Source: Lutimonas zeaxanthinifaciens
Lineage (GTDB): Bacteria > Bacteroidota > Bacteroidia > Flavobacteriales > Flavobacteriaceae
Reading direction: 5' to 3'
DNA length: 64,000 nt
Assembly: GCF_030503675.1 (NCBI RefSeq)
Contig: NZ_CP129964.1
Location: forward strand, 3,410,001 to 3,474,000
The translations under genes were made by a program, and so were the position numbers. Below, piece after piece: positions 44,004 to 52,137 of the stretch. Under the pieces are notes generated by a model. The model was given only the letters and a program-made list of their open reading frames with translations, had not been told where the DNA came from and searched no databases. Position 1 is the stretch's first letter; each line of letters begins with the position of its first letter.

Positions 44004-44933
44004 TTAATGCGTTAATTCTATTTCAAATTGTGTCAGTTGCTTAAACTGTCCAAGTCTCTTTCGTATTTCTTCCTGGTCAAGATCGACCATTCGTTCTGTC
44101 CCAAATCGCTCTACGCAAAAAGAAGCAAAATTTGATCCATAGATCACAGCTCTTTTCATATTTTCAAAGGATACATCATGGGTGCTGGCTAAGTAACCGA
44201 TAAAACCACCTGCAAAAGTATCTCCCGCACCAGTCGGGTCAAAAATCTCTTCCAAAGGGAGTGCCGGGGCAAAAAACACGTCTCCGTTATTAAAAAGAAG
44301 CGCTCCGTTTTCCCCTTTCTTGATCACCACGTACTCTGGCCCCATTTTATGAATCTTCTGTGCTGCTTTCACCAATGAATACTCACCGCTCAATTGTCTC
44401 GCCTCTTCATCATTTATAGTGATAACATCAATTTTCGGCAAAACTTCCATCAATTCATCCAGCGTATTATCCATCCAGAAATTCATTGTATCCAATACCA
44501 CAAGCTTCGGCCTGTTCGGGATCTGATTAATAACCGACATTTGGACGGAGGGATGAAGGTTTCCTAACATCAGAAAATCGCAATCTGCATAATGATCAGG
44601 TACGACGGGATTAAAGTCGGCCAGAACATTAAGATCTGTAGCCAAAGTCTCTCTTGTATTCAGGTTGTAATCATACTTTCCACTCCAGAAAAATGTTTTA
44701 CCTTCTTTGATGACTTCTACGCCTGAAATATCTATATTTCGGTCAGAAAGCATTTGAAGATATTCCTGGGGAAAATCACCACCTACAACCGAGATCAAAC
44801 CCGAATCAAGTTTAAATTGGGACGCTGCAAGACCAATAAAAGTAGCTGCACCGCCTAATATTTTATCCGTCTTTCCAAAAGGGGTTTCAATGGCATCAAA
44901 TGCAACTGTACCAACGATTAAAAGTTTTCCCAT
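44004..44933 (-). CDS. PfkB-family sugar/nucleoside kinase
   Basis: 309 residues. N-terminal LGGAATFIGLAASQF and the second PfkB signature DPTGAGDTFAGGF (catalytic Asp238) are both clear, with an ATP-site block VVIKKGENGALLF. It is a ribokinase-type enzyme that phosphorylates a sugar, nucleoside or sugar phosphate; specificity is not readable. It ends 11 bases before the PurF-type gene, so both belong to one operon, suggesting a shared phosphoribosyl substrate pathway (inference). Confidence 0.88.
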   Translation of the reverse strand: MGKLLIVGTVAFDAIETPFGKTDKILGGAATFIGLAASQFKLDSGLISVVGGDFPQEYLQMLSDRNIDISGVEVIKEGKTFFWSGKYDYNLNTRETLATDLNVLADFNPVVPDHYADCDFLMLGNLHPSVQMSVINQIPNRPKLVVLDTMNFWMDNTLDELMEVLPKIDVITINDEEARQLSGEYSLVKAAQKIHKMGPEYVVIKKGENGALLFNNGDVFFAPALPLEEIFDPTGAGDTFAGGFIGYLASTHDVSFENMKRAVIYGSNFASFCVERFGTERMVDLDQEEIRKRLGQFKQLTQFEIELTH

Positions 44934-44949
44934 GTCTATTCAAATTACT

Positions 44950-44957
44950 TATTTTTG
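44950..44957 (+). promoter_or_regulatory. Bacteroidota -7 box (TATTTTTG) for sufE
   Basis: TATTTTTG, 18 bases before ATG 44976, between divergent genes. Exact fit to TAnnTTTG; -33 not clear. Confidence 0.5.
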
Positions 44958-44975
44958 CAAAAATAAGTTTAAAAA

Positions 44976-45395
44976 ATGACTATTAAAGAAATACAGGAAG
45001 AAATTATTGAAGACTTCGATATGTTTGATGACTGGATGCAGCGTTATGAGTTTATCATTGAAAATGGTAAAGAACTTCCTAAAATTGAAGAGAATAAGAA
45101 GTCAGAAGATAATTTGATCAAAGGATGTCAGTCAAAAGTATGGTTGCATGCAGATTACGAAAACGGAAAACTCAGGTTTTCAGCTGACAGTGATGCGATT
45201 CTAACAAAAGGAATCATCTCTTTGTTATTAAAGGTTTACAACGAGCAGACCCCGGATGATATTCTTCAAACTGATCCGTTTTTTATCGATGAAATAGGTT
45301 TAAAGGAACATCTTTCTCCTACTCGTGCCAATGGGCTGCTTTCAATGGTCAAGCAGATTAAACTTCTCGCCCTTGCCTACAAGTCAAAAAACTGA
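44976..45395 (+). CDS. sufE: SufE-family cysteine desulfuration protein
   Basis: 139 residues. EDNLIKGCQSKVWLHADY holds the sulfur-accepting Cys51 in the conserved G-C-Q/x-S-x-V-W motif, with LSPTRANGLLSM near the end. SufE takes persulfide sulfur from SufS and passes it to the Suf scaffold for iron-sulfur cluster assembly in the cytoplasm. The next gene encodes a DUF59 Fe-S assembly protein, in line with this role; sufBCDS are not in the window. Confidence 0.93.
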   Translation: MTIKEIQEEIIEDFDMFDDWMQRYEFIIENGKELPKIEENKKSEDNLIKGCQSKVWLHADYENGKLRFSADSDAILTKGIISLLLKVYNEQTPDDILQTDPFFIDEIGLKEHLSPTRANGLLSMVKQIKLLALAYKSKN

Positions 45396-45408
45396 TACAG
45401 TCTGAATA

Positions 45409-45440
45409 TTTTGCGGAAACACGGCATTAATGTATCTTTG
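45409..45440 (+). promoter_or_regulatory. Bacteroidota promoter upstream of the DUF59 gene
   Basis: TTTTG (45409-45413), 19-base spacer, TATCTTTG (45433-45440): both elements present. It lies 30 bases before ATG 45471, so the DUF59 gene can be transcribed separately from sufE. Confidence 0.6.
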
Positions 45441-45470
45441 CCTTATTTAGAATGATTTTAAAGAGCTGTA

Positions 45471-45791
45471 ATGAACGATAAAACAAAGGTAGATCTGGGA
45501 GAAAAGATCGTTGAAATGGTCAAAACTATCTATGACCCGGAGATTCCTGTAGATATTTACGAATTGGGTCTTATTTATGATGTCTTTGTAAATGAAGACA
45601 TGGATGTAAAAGTTTTGATGACACTAACCTCCCCGAATTGTCCCGTGGCCGAAACCCTTCCAATGGAGGTTGAAGAGAAAATTCGCTCCATTGAAGAGGT
45701 GCGTAATGCGGAGGTCGAAATAACTTTTGATCCAACCTGGACCCAGGATATGATGAGTGAAGAGGCCAAATTAGAACTTGGTTTTTTATAA
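45471..45791 (+). CDS. DUF59/MIP18-family Fe-S assembly protein (SufT-like)
   Basis: 106 residues. IYDPEIPVDIYELGLIYDV and TLTSPNCPVAETLPMEVEEKI are the two hallmark blocks of the DUF59 domain, with the conserved Cys in the second. Such proteins help mature Fe-S proteins; stand-alone forms next to suf genes are called SufT. It follows sufE by 75 bases and precedes a DUF2480 gene by 39. Confidence 0.92.
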   Translation: MNDKTKVDLGEKIVEMVKTIYDPEIPVDIYELGLIYDVFVNEDMDVKVLMTLTSPNCPVAETLPMEVEEKIRSIEEVRNAEVEITFDPTWTQDMMSEEAKLELGFL

Positions 45792-45830
45792 TCTGACTTT
45801 ATACTTAATTTTCAAACATGCTCATAACTT

Positions 45831-46340
45831 ATGTCTGGAGAAATAGTCAATAGAGTTGCTAAAAGCAAACTGATCACCATTGATCTTGAAGATCTTTATC
45901 CTGAAGGTAGACGCGTTCGACTTGATATTAGCGAATGGTTATTTGAAGGATTGATCCTGCGTGAAAAAGATTTTCGAGAATCTGTAAAGCAGCATAACTG
46001 GGATCAGTACCACAACTGTTATGTGGCTTTACATTGCTCAACAGATGCCATTATACCGTCTTGGGCGTATTTCTTGATCAGCGTAAGCCTGAGCAACGTA
46101 GCAAAAAAATGTGTGGTGGGCGACCTGGAACTTCTGGAGAGTATTTTATTTAATGATATTATCAAGAATTTTTCAGTTGAGCAATTTAAAGATCGCCCTG
46201 TTATTGTAAAAGGGTGTTCTGACAAGCGAATTCCTGAATCGGCTTATGTAGGTCTTTGTCAAAAACTTGTTCCTGTCGTCAGTTCTCTGATGTTTGGAGA
46301 AGCCTGTTCGAGCGTTCCTCTTTTTAAAAAGAAAAAGTAA
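45831..46340 (+). CDS. DUF2480 family protein
   Basis: 169 residues. The opening EIVNRVAKSKLITIDLEDLYP and LDISEWLFEGLILREKDFRE, then the NCYVALHCSTDAIIPSWAYFL block and PVIVKGCSDKRIPESAYV, match the DUF2480 family restricted to Bacteroidota. Function unknown; frequent proximity to suf genes, as here, hints at a role in Fe-S cluster metabolism. Confidence 0.88.
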   Translation: MSGEIVNRVAKSKLITIDLEDLYPEGRRVRLDISEWLFEGLILREKDFRESVKQHNWDQYHNCYVALHCSTDAIIPSWAYFLISVSLSNVAKKCVVGDLELLESILFNDIIKNFSVEQFKDRPVIVKGCSDKRIPESAYVGLCQKLVPVVSSLMFGEACSSVPLFKKKK

Positions 46341-46346
46341 ATCCCC

Positions 46347-46374
46347 TTTGATTTACGGTTTTTCCCTATTTTTG
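46347..46374 (+). promoter_or_regulatory. Bacteroidota promoter upstream of the DUF3078 gene
   Basis: TTTG (46347-46350), 16-base spacer, TATTTTTG (46367-46374), 27 bases before ATG 46402. Both promoter boxes are present. Confidence 0.6.
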
Positions 46375-46401
46375 TGAAATATTAACTTAATCATTTTCCC
46401 C

Positions 46402-47325
46402 ATGAAAAAAGTCATTTTGGCTTTATTCCTAATTGTTGGAGTGAGCAGTCTTCAGGCTCAAACCAAAGAAGAGCTTAAAGCATTAAAAAAAGAGAAAACA
46501 GATTCAATAGCTGCCCTTAAGGCCAAAGAGGATGCCATTCAAGCCGAGATAGATGCATTGCCTGGATGGCGACTAAAAGCCACAGGAACAATTGGTGGAA
46601 GTATTTCCGGATTCAACAACTGGTATGGTAAGTCCTCTCCTAACTCCTCTGTGGGAAATTTCGGAATTAATATAAATGCCTTCGCTGATCTCATAGAAGA
46701 AAAATATTTTTGGAAAAATGCAATGAATATAAATATTGGCTGGGTTAAGTTTGATGATGAAGATGATCCAACGGACAGCGATGCTTATGAAGTTGCAACT
46801 GACGTTTTCAACATAAGTTCATTATACGGTTATAAAGTATCAAAGAATTTCGCCGTTTCTGCCTTGATGGAGTACAGATCTACACTGGTCGATAATTTTA
46901 ACAACCCCGGATTTCTTGACCTGGGTGTTGGTGGTACCTGGACCCCTTTGTCGGAATTAACTGTGGTGATTCACCCTGCCAACTACAATTTTGTGTTCAG
47001 TAGCGGAGATGCTGTTTATGATTCGACGTTTGGTGCAAAAGTAGTAGCTGATTATACAAATAGTTTTGGTGGTTTGAATGTAAAATCAAATTTATCAATA
47101 TTTTTGAGTTACGAAGGATCGAACTTCTCAAATTATACCTGGACCAATTCATTCAGTTACACAGTTTGGAAATCGCTTGGTGTCGGATTTGATTTCGGAT
47201 TAAGGAAAAACCATCAGGAAGCACTTAATTATGCGCTGATCGATGATCCTGATGCTTCTTTTGATACCGTGGATAACGATTTACAGTCCTTTTGGCTGAT
47301 CGGTCTTAACATCACACTTGATTAA
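46402..47325 (+). CDS. DUF3078 family outer-membrane protein
   Basis: 307 residues: signal peptide to about 20 (SSLQAQ), then a Lys/Glu/Ala-rich helical stretch (KEELKALKKEKTDSIAALKAK, coiled-coil-like), then a beta-barrel-type body that begins LPGWRLKATGTIGGSISGFNNW and ends LIGLNITLD. These match the DUF3078 family of Bacteroidota, of unknown function. It has its own promoter. Confidence 0.85.
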   Translation: MKKVILALFLIVGVSSLQAQTKEELKALKKEKTDSIAALKAKEDAIQAEIDALPGWRLKATGTIGGSISGFNNWYGKSSPNSSVGNFGININAFADLIEEKYFWKNAMNINIGWVKFDDEDDPTDSDAYEVATDVFNISSLYGYKVSKNFAVSALMEYRSTLVDNFNNPGFLDLGVGGTWTPLSELTVVIHPANYNFVFSSGDAVYDSTFGAKVVADYTNSFGGLNVKSNLSIFLSYEGSNFSNYTWTNSFSYTVWKSLGVGFDFGLRKNHQEALNYALIDDPDASFDTVDNDLQSFWLIGLNITLD

Positions 47326-47421
47326 TTATTGATTCAGTTTTATAAGTACATCGAAGACAAAGATTTGATTAAAGTTTTAGTTGTAAATGTAAATTTTATA
47401 CATTAGCCTAAACTAAGATTT

Positions 47422-48504
47422 ATGACCCTATTAATAGTTTACGGAGCTCTTTCGATCTGTTTTTCATTTCTCTGCTCTATTCTTGAAGCTGTGTTACTCA
47501 GTGTCACACCGACATATATCACGGTAAAAATCAATGAAAAGAAGGGTTATGCAAAAACGCTTAAGAAATTAAAGGATAATATAGATCAGCCTTTAATAAC
47601 TATATTGACCATCAACACAATTGCGCATACTGTTGGTGCTATCTTAGTTGGGGTTCAGGCAGAAAAAACCTTTGGTTCAGGAAATAATGCAGTTGGGATA
47701 GTCTCGGCCATCATGACCTTTCTTATTCTGGTATTATCAGAAATAATCCCTAAATCAATTGGTGCCAACTACTGGAAAAGCCTGGCTAATTTTTCTACAA
47801 AGGCTATTATCATAATGATGTTCCCTCTAAAGTATACCGGAATTTTATGGCTACTGGAATTTACTACTAAAATAGTAGGAAAGAATGTTCACAGCATCAA
47901 CGTGAGTCGTGAAGATTTTCATGCAATGGCCGATATCGCAAAAGAAGAAGGTGTTTTTCAGGAGTCTGAAAGCGTGGTTATTCAGAATCTCATCGATTTT
48001 AGCAATATTTTTGTGAAGGATATTATGACACCGAGAATTGTTTTAAAAACGGCTCCGGAAAACATGAAGATAAAGGAATTTTATGATAATAATCCAAAAT
48101 TGAAGTTTTCAAGAATCCCTATTTACAAGGATTCGTCTGATGATATTTCAGGTTATTTCCTTAAAGATGAACTGTTGGAATCAATTATTGATGGTAAAGG
48201 TGATGAGGAGTTAAAAACAATTTCACGTGAAATTTTTATTACTAAAAGGGAGACCCCCATAAAGTTACTTTTTGATCAGCTGATTGAAAAACAAGAACAT
48301 ATTGCCTTGGTTGTTGATGAATATGGAGCAGTCAGCGGTATCGTTTCGCAGGAAGACATCCTAGAAACCCTCCTTGGTTTTGAAATTGTAGATGAAAGCG
48401 ACAGTGATGAGGATCTTCAGGTTCTTGCGAGAAAACTGTGGCAACTCAGGGCAAAAAGACATGGAATCATCGAGGATGAAGACGATTTGAAAGAGCAGCC
48501 TTAA
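47422..48504 (+). CDS. CNNM/CBS-domain membrane protein (hemolysin-family), short form
   Basis: 360 residues. An N-terminal CNNM (DUF21) module with four hydrophobic helices (GALSICFSFLCSILEAVLLSV at the start) reaches about residue 165, followed by two CBS repeats (VKDIMTPRIVLKTAP... and HIALVVDEYGAVSGIVSQEDILETLLGFEI). The C-terminal CorC_HlyC domain common in this family is missing; the chain ends soon after the second CBS. Relatives are linked to divalent cation export. Its stop overlaps the end of hflX by 4 bases, convergently. Confidence 0.88.
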   Translation: MTLLIVYGALSICFSFLCSILEAVLLSVTPTYITVKINEKKGYAKTLKKLKDNIDQPLITILTINTIAHTVGAILVGVQAEKTFGSGNNAVGIVSAIMTFLILVLSEIIPKSIGANYWKSLANFSTKAIIIMMFPLKYTGILWLLEFTTKIVGKNVHSINVSREDFHAMADIAKEEGVFQESESVVIQNLIDFSNIFVKDIMTPRIVLKTAPENMKIKEFYDNNPKLKFSRIPIYKDSSDDISGYFLKDELLESIIDGKGDEELKTISREIFITKRETPIKLLFDQLIEKQEHIALVVDEYGAVSGIVSQEDILETLLGFEIVDESDSDEDLQVLARKLWQLRAKRHGIIEDEDDLKEQP

Positions 48505-49724
48505 CCCTTTTCTTCATATTCCTGATATAGAAAATCGTTGTATGGAAATCTTGTAACATGAATTTTTTTCACCTCCTCGAAAACGAGCTTTTTAAATTCC
48601 TCGAGGTTTTGCTTGTTTAAGGCCGAAATAAATACACATTGATTGTTCATCCTGGCATACCATGACTTCTTCCAATCTTCCAGCGTATAATGTTCTTTGG
48701 TCCTTTCAGTTGTCAGGTCATCTTCATCAATCGTTTCATGTCTGTAGGCATCGATCTTATTAAAAACCATGATCGTTGGTTTATTGCCGTTGTCAGAGTC
48801 AGGAGAAATTTCACTGATGATCTTATTCACTGAATCAATATGATCCTCAAAGTTTGAATGCGAGATGTCAACTACATGGAGCAACAGGTCCGCTTCCCTG
48901 ACCTCATCTAAAGTCGATTTAAAGGACTCTACCAATTGTGTTGGCAATTTCCTAATGAACCCCACCGTGTCAGTAAGTAAGAACGGAATGTTCCTGATTA
49001 CAACCTTCCTCACCGTGGTGTCCAGGGTGGCAAACAATTTATTCTCTGCAAAAACGTCACTTTTACTTATTACATTCATAAGTGTAGACTTACCTACATT
49101 AGTATAACCCACCAATGCCACGCGTACCATCTTTCCTCTATTTTTGCGTTGCACAGCCATTTGGCGATCTATCTTTTTTAGCTTTGTTTTCAGCAAAGAG
49201 ATCTTGTCCCTGATAATACGTCTATCCGTTTCTATTTCAGTCTCTCCCGGACCTCTCATACCAATACCCCCTTTTTGTCTTTCCAGGTGGGTCCACATTC
49301 TGGTAAGCCGCGGCAGTAAATACTGACATTGAGCCAATTCAACCTGAGTTCTGGCATAAGAAGTTTGGGCCCTTTGGGCAAAAATATCAAGAATCAAATT
49401 TGTCCTGTCCAAAACTTTTGTATCCAGAAATTTTTCAATATTCCTTAATTGAGCCGGATTCAACTCATCGTCAAAAATTACAGTTTTTACATCATTTTCC
49501 TTCAAAAAACCTTTAACTTCTTCCAGTTTCCCTGAGCCGATAAATGTCTTTGGATTAGGAAATTCCAGTTTTTGAACGAATCTTTTTATGACCTCTCCCC
49601 CGGCTGTAAAGGTCAGAAACTCCAGTTCATCCAGATACTCTTTACTCTTTTCTTCATCCTGCTCCTTTGTAATGACCCCAATCAAAACAACACTTTCGAT
49701 ATTTGAATCCCGTTTTTCTATCAT
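48501..49724 (-). CDS. hflX: GTPase HflX
   Basis: 407 residues. The HflX N-domain (TFIGSGKLEEVKGFL, QTSYARTQVELAQCQYLLPRL) includes the family motif GGIGMRGPGETEIETDRR. GTPase motifs: G1 GYTNVGKST, G3 DTVGF, G4 NKID. HflX binds the 50S ribosome and splits stalled ribosomes under stress. A TAAATTTG box lies 5 bases upstream of the start on the minus strand, suggesting a leaderless transcript. Confidence 0.95.
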   Translation of the reverse strand: MIEKRDSNIESVVLIGVITKEQDEEKSKEYLDELEFLTFTAGGEVIKRFVQKLEFPNPKTFIGSGKLEEVKGFLKENDVKTVIFDDELNPAQLRNIEKFLDTKVLDRTNLILDIFAQRAQTSYARTQVELAQCQYLLPRLTRMWTHLERQKGGIGMRGPGETEIETDRRIIRDKISLLKTKLKKIDRQMAVQRKNRGKMVRVALVGYTNVGKSTLMNVISKSDVFAENKLFATLDTTVRKVVIRNIPFLLTDTVGFIRKLPTQLVESFKSTLDEVREADLLLHVVDISHSNFEDHIDSVNKIISEISPDSDNGNKPTIMVFNKIDAYRHETIDEDDLTTERTKEHYTLEDWKKSWYARMNNQCVFISALNKQNLEEFKKLVFEEVKKIHVTRFPYNDFLYQEYEEKG

Positions 49725-49798
49725 GCTGCAAATTTACAATCCTTTTTACACTAATTTAACTGAATTTCCCTATTTTGGACAATACTTGCAAATATTCC

Positions 49799-50725
49799 AT
49801 GTCTGAATTTTATTCCATTGCGTTTTATAATCTCGAAAACCTGATTGATCCCAGAGAAAGCAGTAAAATCATGGACCCTGATTATTCAGCGAATGGAAAA
49901 CTAGAGTGGTCAATAGAAAAATACCTTCAAAAAATTGATAATCTTTCCAAGGTAATTTCCAGAATCGGCAAAAATCATTCTCTGCGGCCACCTATACTGG
50001 CAGGTGTTTGTGAGATTGGACATGAATCCTGTATGAAGGACCTTATCGCATCGGATCATTTAAAGCCCTATAATTACGACTATGTATTTCATCAGTCACA
50101 GGACGCAAGAGGAATGAACGTGGCCCTTCTTTTTCAGAAATCCTACTTTAAAGTAATCGAAATAAGTGCCTTTTCTTTACCTGATACCAACGACGAAAAA
50201 GAAAAGTCCAGAGATATTTTGAAAGTAAGCGGATCTTTGTTTGGTAATAGAATTCATGTATTGATAAATCATTGGCCCTCAAGGACAAAAGGAACTCGAA
50301 AAACAAATTCAAAAAGACTTAAGGCCAGTGCTGTGGCAAAAACCATACTCCAGCAGATTTCGAAAAATGAATCATCCCAAAATACAATAATCATGGGTGA
50401 TTTTAATGATGGTCCTAATTGTCAAAGTATAAATAATATCGTTGAAAATGATTTCGTAAATCCTATATCACAATCACTACCATCAAAATCAGGAACAGTT
50501 CGTTTTAAAGGGAAATGGATGATTTTTGATCAGATTCTATTTTCCCGATCCTTTGAGAATGAAAACTGGATTCAGTTTGAAAGTGCTCATGTTTTCATTG
50601 AACCCTATTTAATTCAAAAATCCGGAAAGCACAGAGGTTCCCCAAAAAGAACATATAACGGCAGTTACTATCAAAAAGGATATAGCGATCATTTTCCTGT
50701 ATTTTTATATTTCCGGAGAACCTAA
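49799..50725 (+). CDS. Cytoplasmic endonuclease/exonuclease/phosphatase (EEP) family protein
   Basis: 308 residues from ATG 49799 (MSEFYSIAFYNLENL); no signal peptide, unlike its paralogue at 54810. EEP motifs: FYNLENLIDP, AGVCEIGHE (metal-binding Glu), INHWPSR (His), MGDFNDGP (Asp/Asn) and the closing YSDHFPV (Asp-His pair). Family members hydrolyse phosphodiester bonds in DNA, RNA or other substrates. It sits at the left end of a nuclease-receptor block and converges on the DUF5689 gene with 26 bases between. Confidence 0.85.
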   Translation: MSEFYSIAFYNLENLIDPRESSKIMDPDYSANGKLEWSIEKYLQKIDNLSKVISRIGKNHSLRPPILAGVCEIGHESCMKDLIASDHLKPYNYDYVFHQSQDARGMNVALLFQKSYFKVIEISAFSLPDTNDEKEKSRDILKVSGSLFGNRIHVLINHWPSRTKGTRKTNSKRLKASAVAKTILQQISKNESSQNTIIMGDFNDGPNCQSINNIVENDFVNPISQSLPSKSGTVRFKGKWMIFDQILFSRSFENENWIQFESAHVFIEPYLIQKSGKHRGSPKRTYNGSYYQKGYSDHFPVFLYFRRT

Positions 50726-50751
50726 ATCCCAAACTTAATGTCTTTCAACTG

Positions 50752-52137
50752 TCATATATTTTTCTTTCCAAGGATACGAATGTTATCCAGATCATAGGTT
50801 GTAGAGGCTCCGGGATCAAATCCAATATAGCGAAAACCCAAATGAATTGACCCCTCCACACAATTCAATAAAATATTCCCTGAACCGGTAAAGGTTCGGT
50901 TACTGCCATCCAGGGACCCTGTTGAAATTTTTGCGTTAAGAAGTTTCCAATCAGAAGCATTCAGGTCTTCCTTCAGGTTCCCGGTATACCATACGGACAA
51001 AAGGGTTCCCTCTTCAAAGGTTGCTCGCGAATCGAAATGTAAAAACTCTTCGGTAGATTTGTCAAGATCAATTAATGGACTTATCAGCCAAACCTCGCTT
51101 ACGGATTCCAAGGTATTATAAGATGATATCTGAACAAAGGTGTTTTCATTTGAAGTTCTTTTTTTAAATCTGTTGTTTAGAAAGTTTATATTCACATTCT
51201 TCCATCCCTGCTGTTCTATATCCTTAGAGTTTTTTAATTGATTAAAATCCGCGTAAAAGATAATGTCCTCTTCAGAGGTCTCACCAATTTGAGGGCAATT
51301 AAATACCTCCTCGTCACAACGGTCTTTACTTGTTTCCTGAAGGTCATCCGGATTATTCAAAATATATACATATTCTCCTGAATAGTCGTCTACGGTTAGA
51401 ATAGCTTTCATCGAAAAGGATCCGTGAGGAGTTAAATAAGCGCTGAAATCCGCATACTCACTTGTCAACAATTTCCCTGAGACACCATTGGCACATTGCT
51501 GAATTATTCTTTCCCCGTTATATTGATCATAGACTTCAGATGAAAATGATTTTCCGAGATCCTCTCTTGAAATCTGGATGTCCTCCAAATAAACATAGGT
51601 ATTTGTTCTTTCGATTGTTACATCCTCAAATCGAATTGGGTTAGGTAGAATCTCAACTGTTTCATCCGTGCGAATGAGGTGTCTGTTGATCAAACTCTCC
51701 GGAATTTCCCTGACCCTGTTTCCTGATAAGAAACCTATGATGAACTTTCCCTTTACCCTTGCCATACTCAGGCCATTCAAGTTAAGGTATATTTTCCTAC
51801 CGAGATTATACCTTGAAAAGTAGGCTCGTAAATCAATTTTGACCTCGAGAGCAACCTCCGGATTTATCGGTTTGTCCTGAAGAATCAGTGTCTTATAAAA
51901 ATTACCCGACTCGTCACTGGACACTACAATACCCGAAATGATATAATCAGAATCAAATGACAGATATTCTGATTCTTCCTGTTTGAAATCGGAAATGATT
52001 GATTTCATATCTGTGTTTTCACTTATTTCAGAAGTTCTGAAATCCTCATCAAAACTTATAATCTGTTTCTCCGGATCACATTGAACAAGAAACAGAATAC
52101 AGACGAGAGCCAAGAAATAGGTTAGAGAATTTTTCAT
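50752..52137 (-). CDS. DUF5689-domain lipoprotein
   Basis: 461 residues with a lipoprotein signal (lipobox LVQC). The N-terminal part (ISDFKQEESEYLSFDSDYIISGIVVSSDESGNFYKTLILQD) matches DUF5689, an OB-fold-like module; the C-terminal half (from about 270) resembles a jelly-roll carbohydrate/ligand-binding domain (EDIIFYADFNQLKNSKD, then VWLISPLIDLDKS). It starts inside the end of the TonB-receptor gene (4-base ATGA overlap), so the two are one operon; it probably works at the cell surface with that receptor. Confidence 0.82.
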   Translation of the reverse strand: MKNSLTYFLALVCILFLVQCDPEKQIISFDEDFRTSEISENTDMKSIISDFKQEESEYLSFDSDYIISGIVVSSDESGNFYKTLILQDKPINPEVALEVKIDLRAYFSRYNLGRKIYLNLNGLSMARVKGKFIIGFLSGNRVREIPESLINRHLIRTDETVEILPNPIRFEDVTIERTNTYVYLEDIQISREDLGKSFSSEVYDQYNGERIIQQCANGVSGKLLTSEYADFSAYLTPHGSFSMKAILTVDDYSGEYVYILNNPDDLQETSKDRCDEEVFNCPQIGETSEEDIIFYADFNQLKNSKDIEQQGWKNVNINFLNNRFKKRTSNENTFVQISSYNTLESVSEVWLISPLIDLDKSTEEFLHFDSRATFEEGTLLSVWYTGNLKEDLNASDWKLLNAKISTGSLDGSNRTFTGSGNILLNCVEGSIHLGFRYIGFDPGASTTYDLDNIRILGKKNI

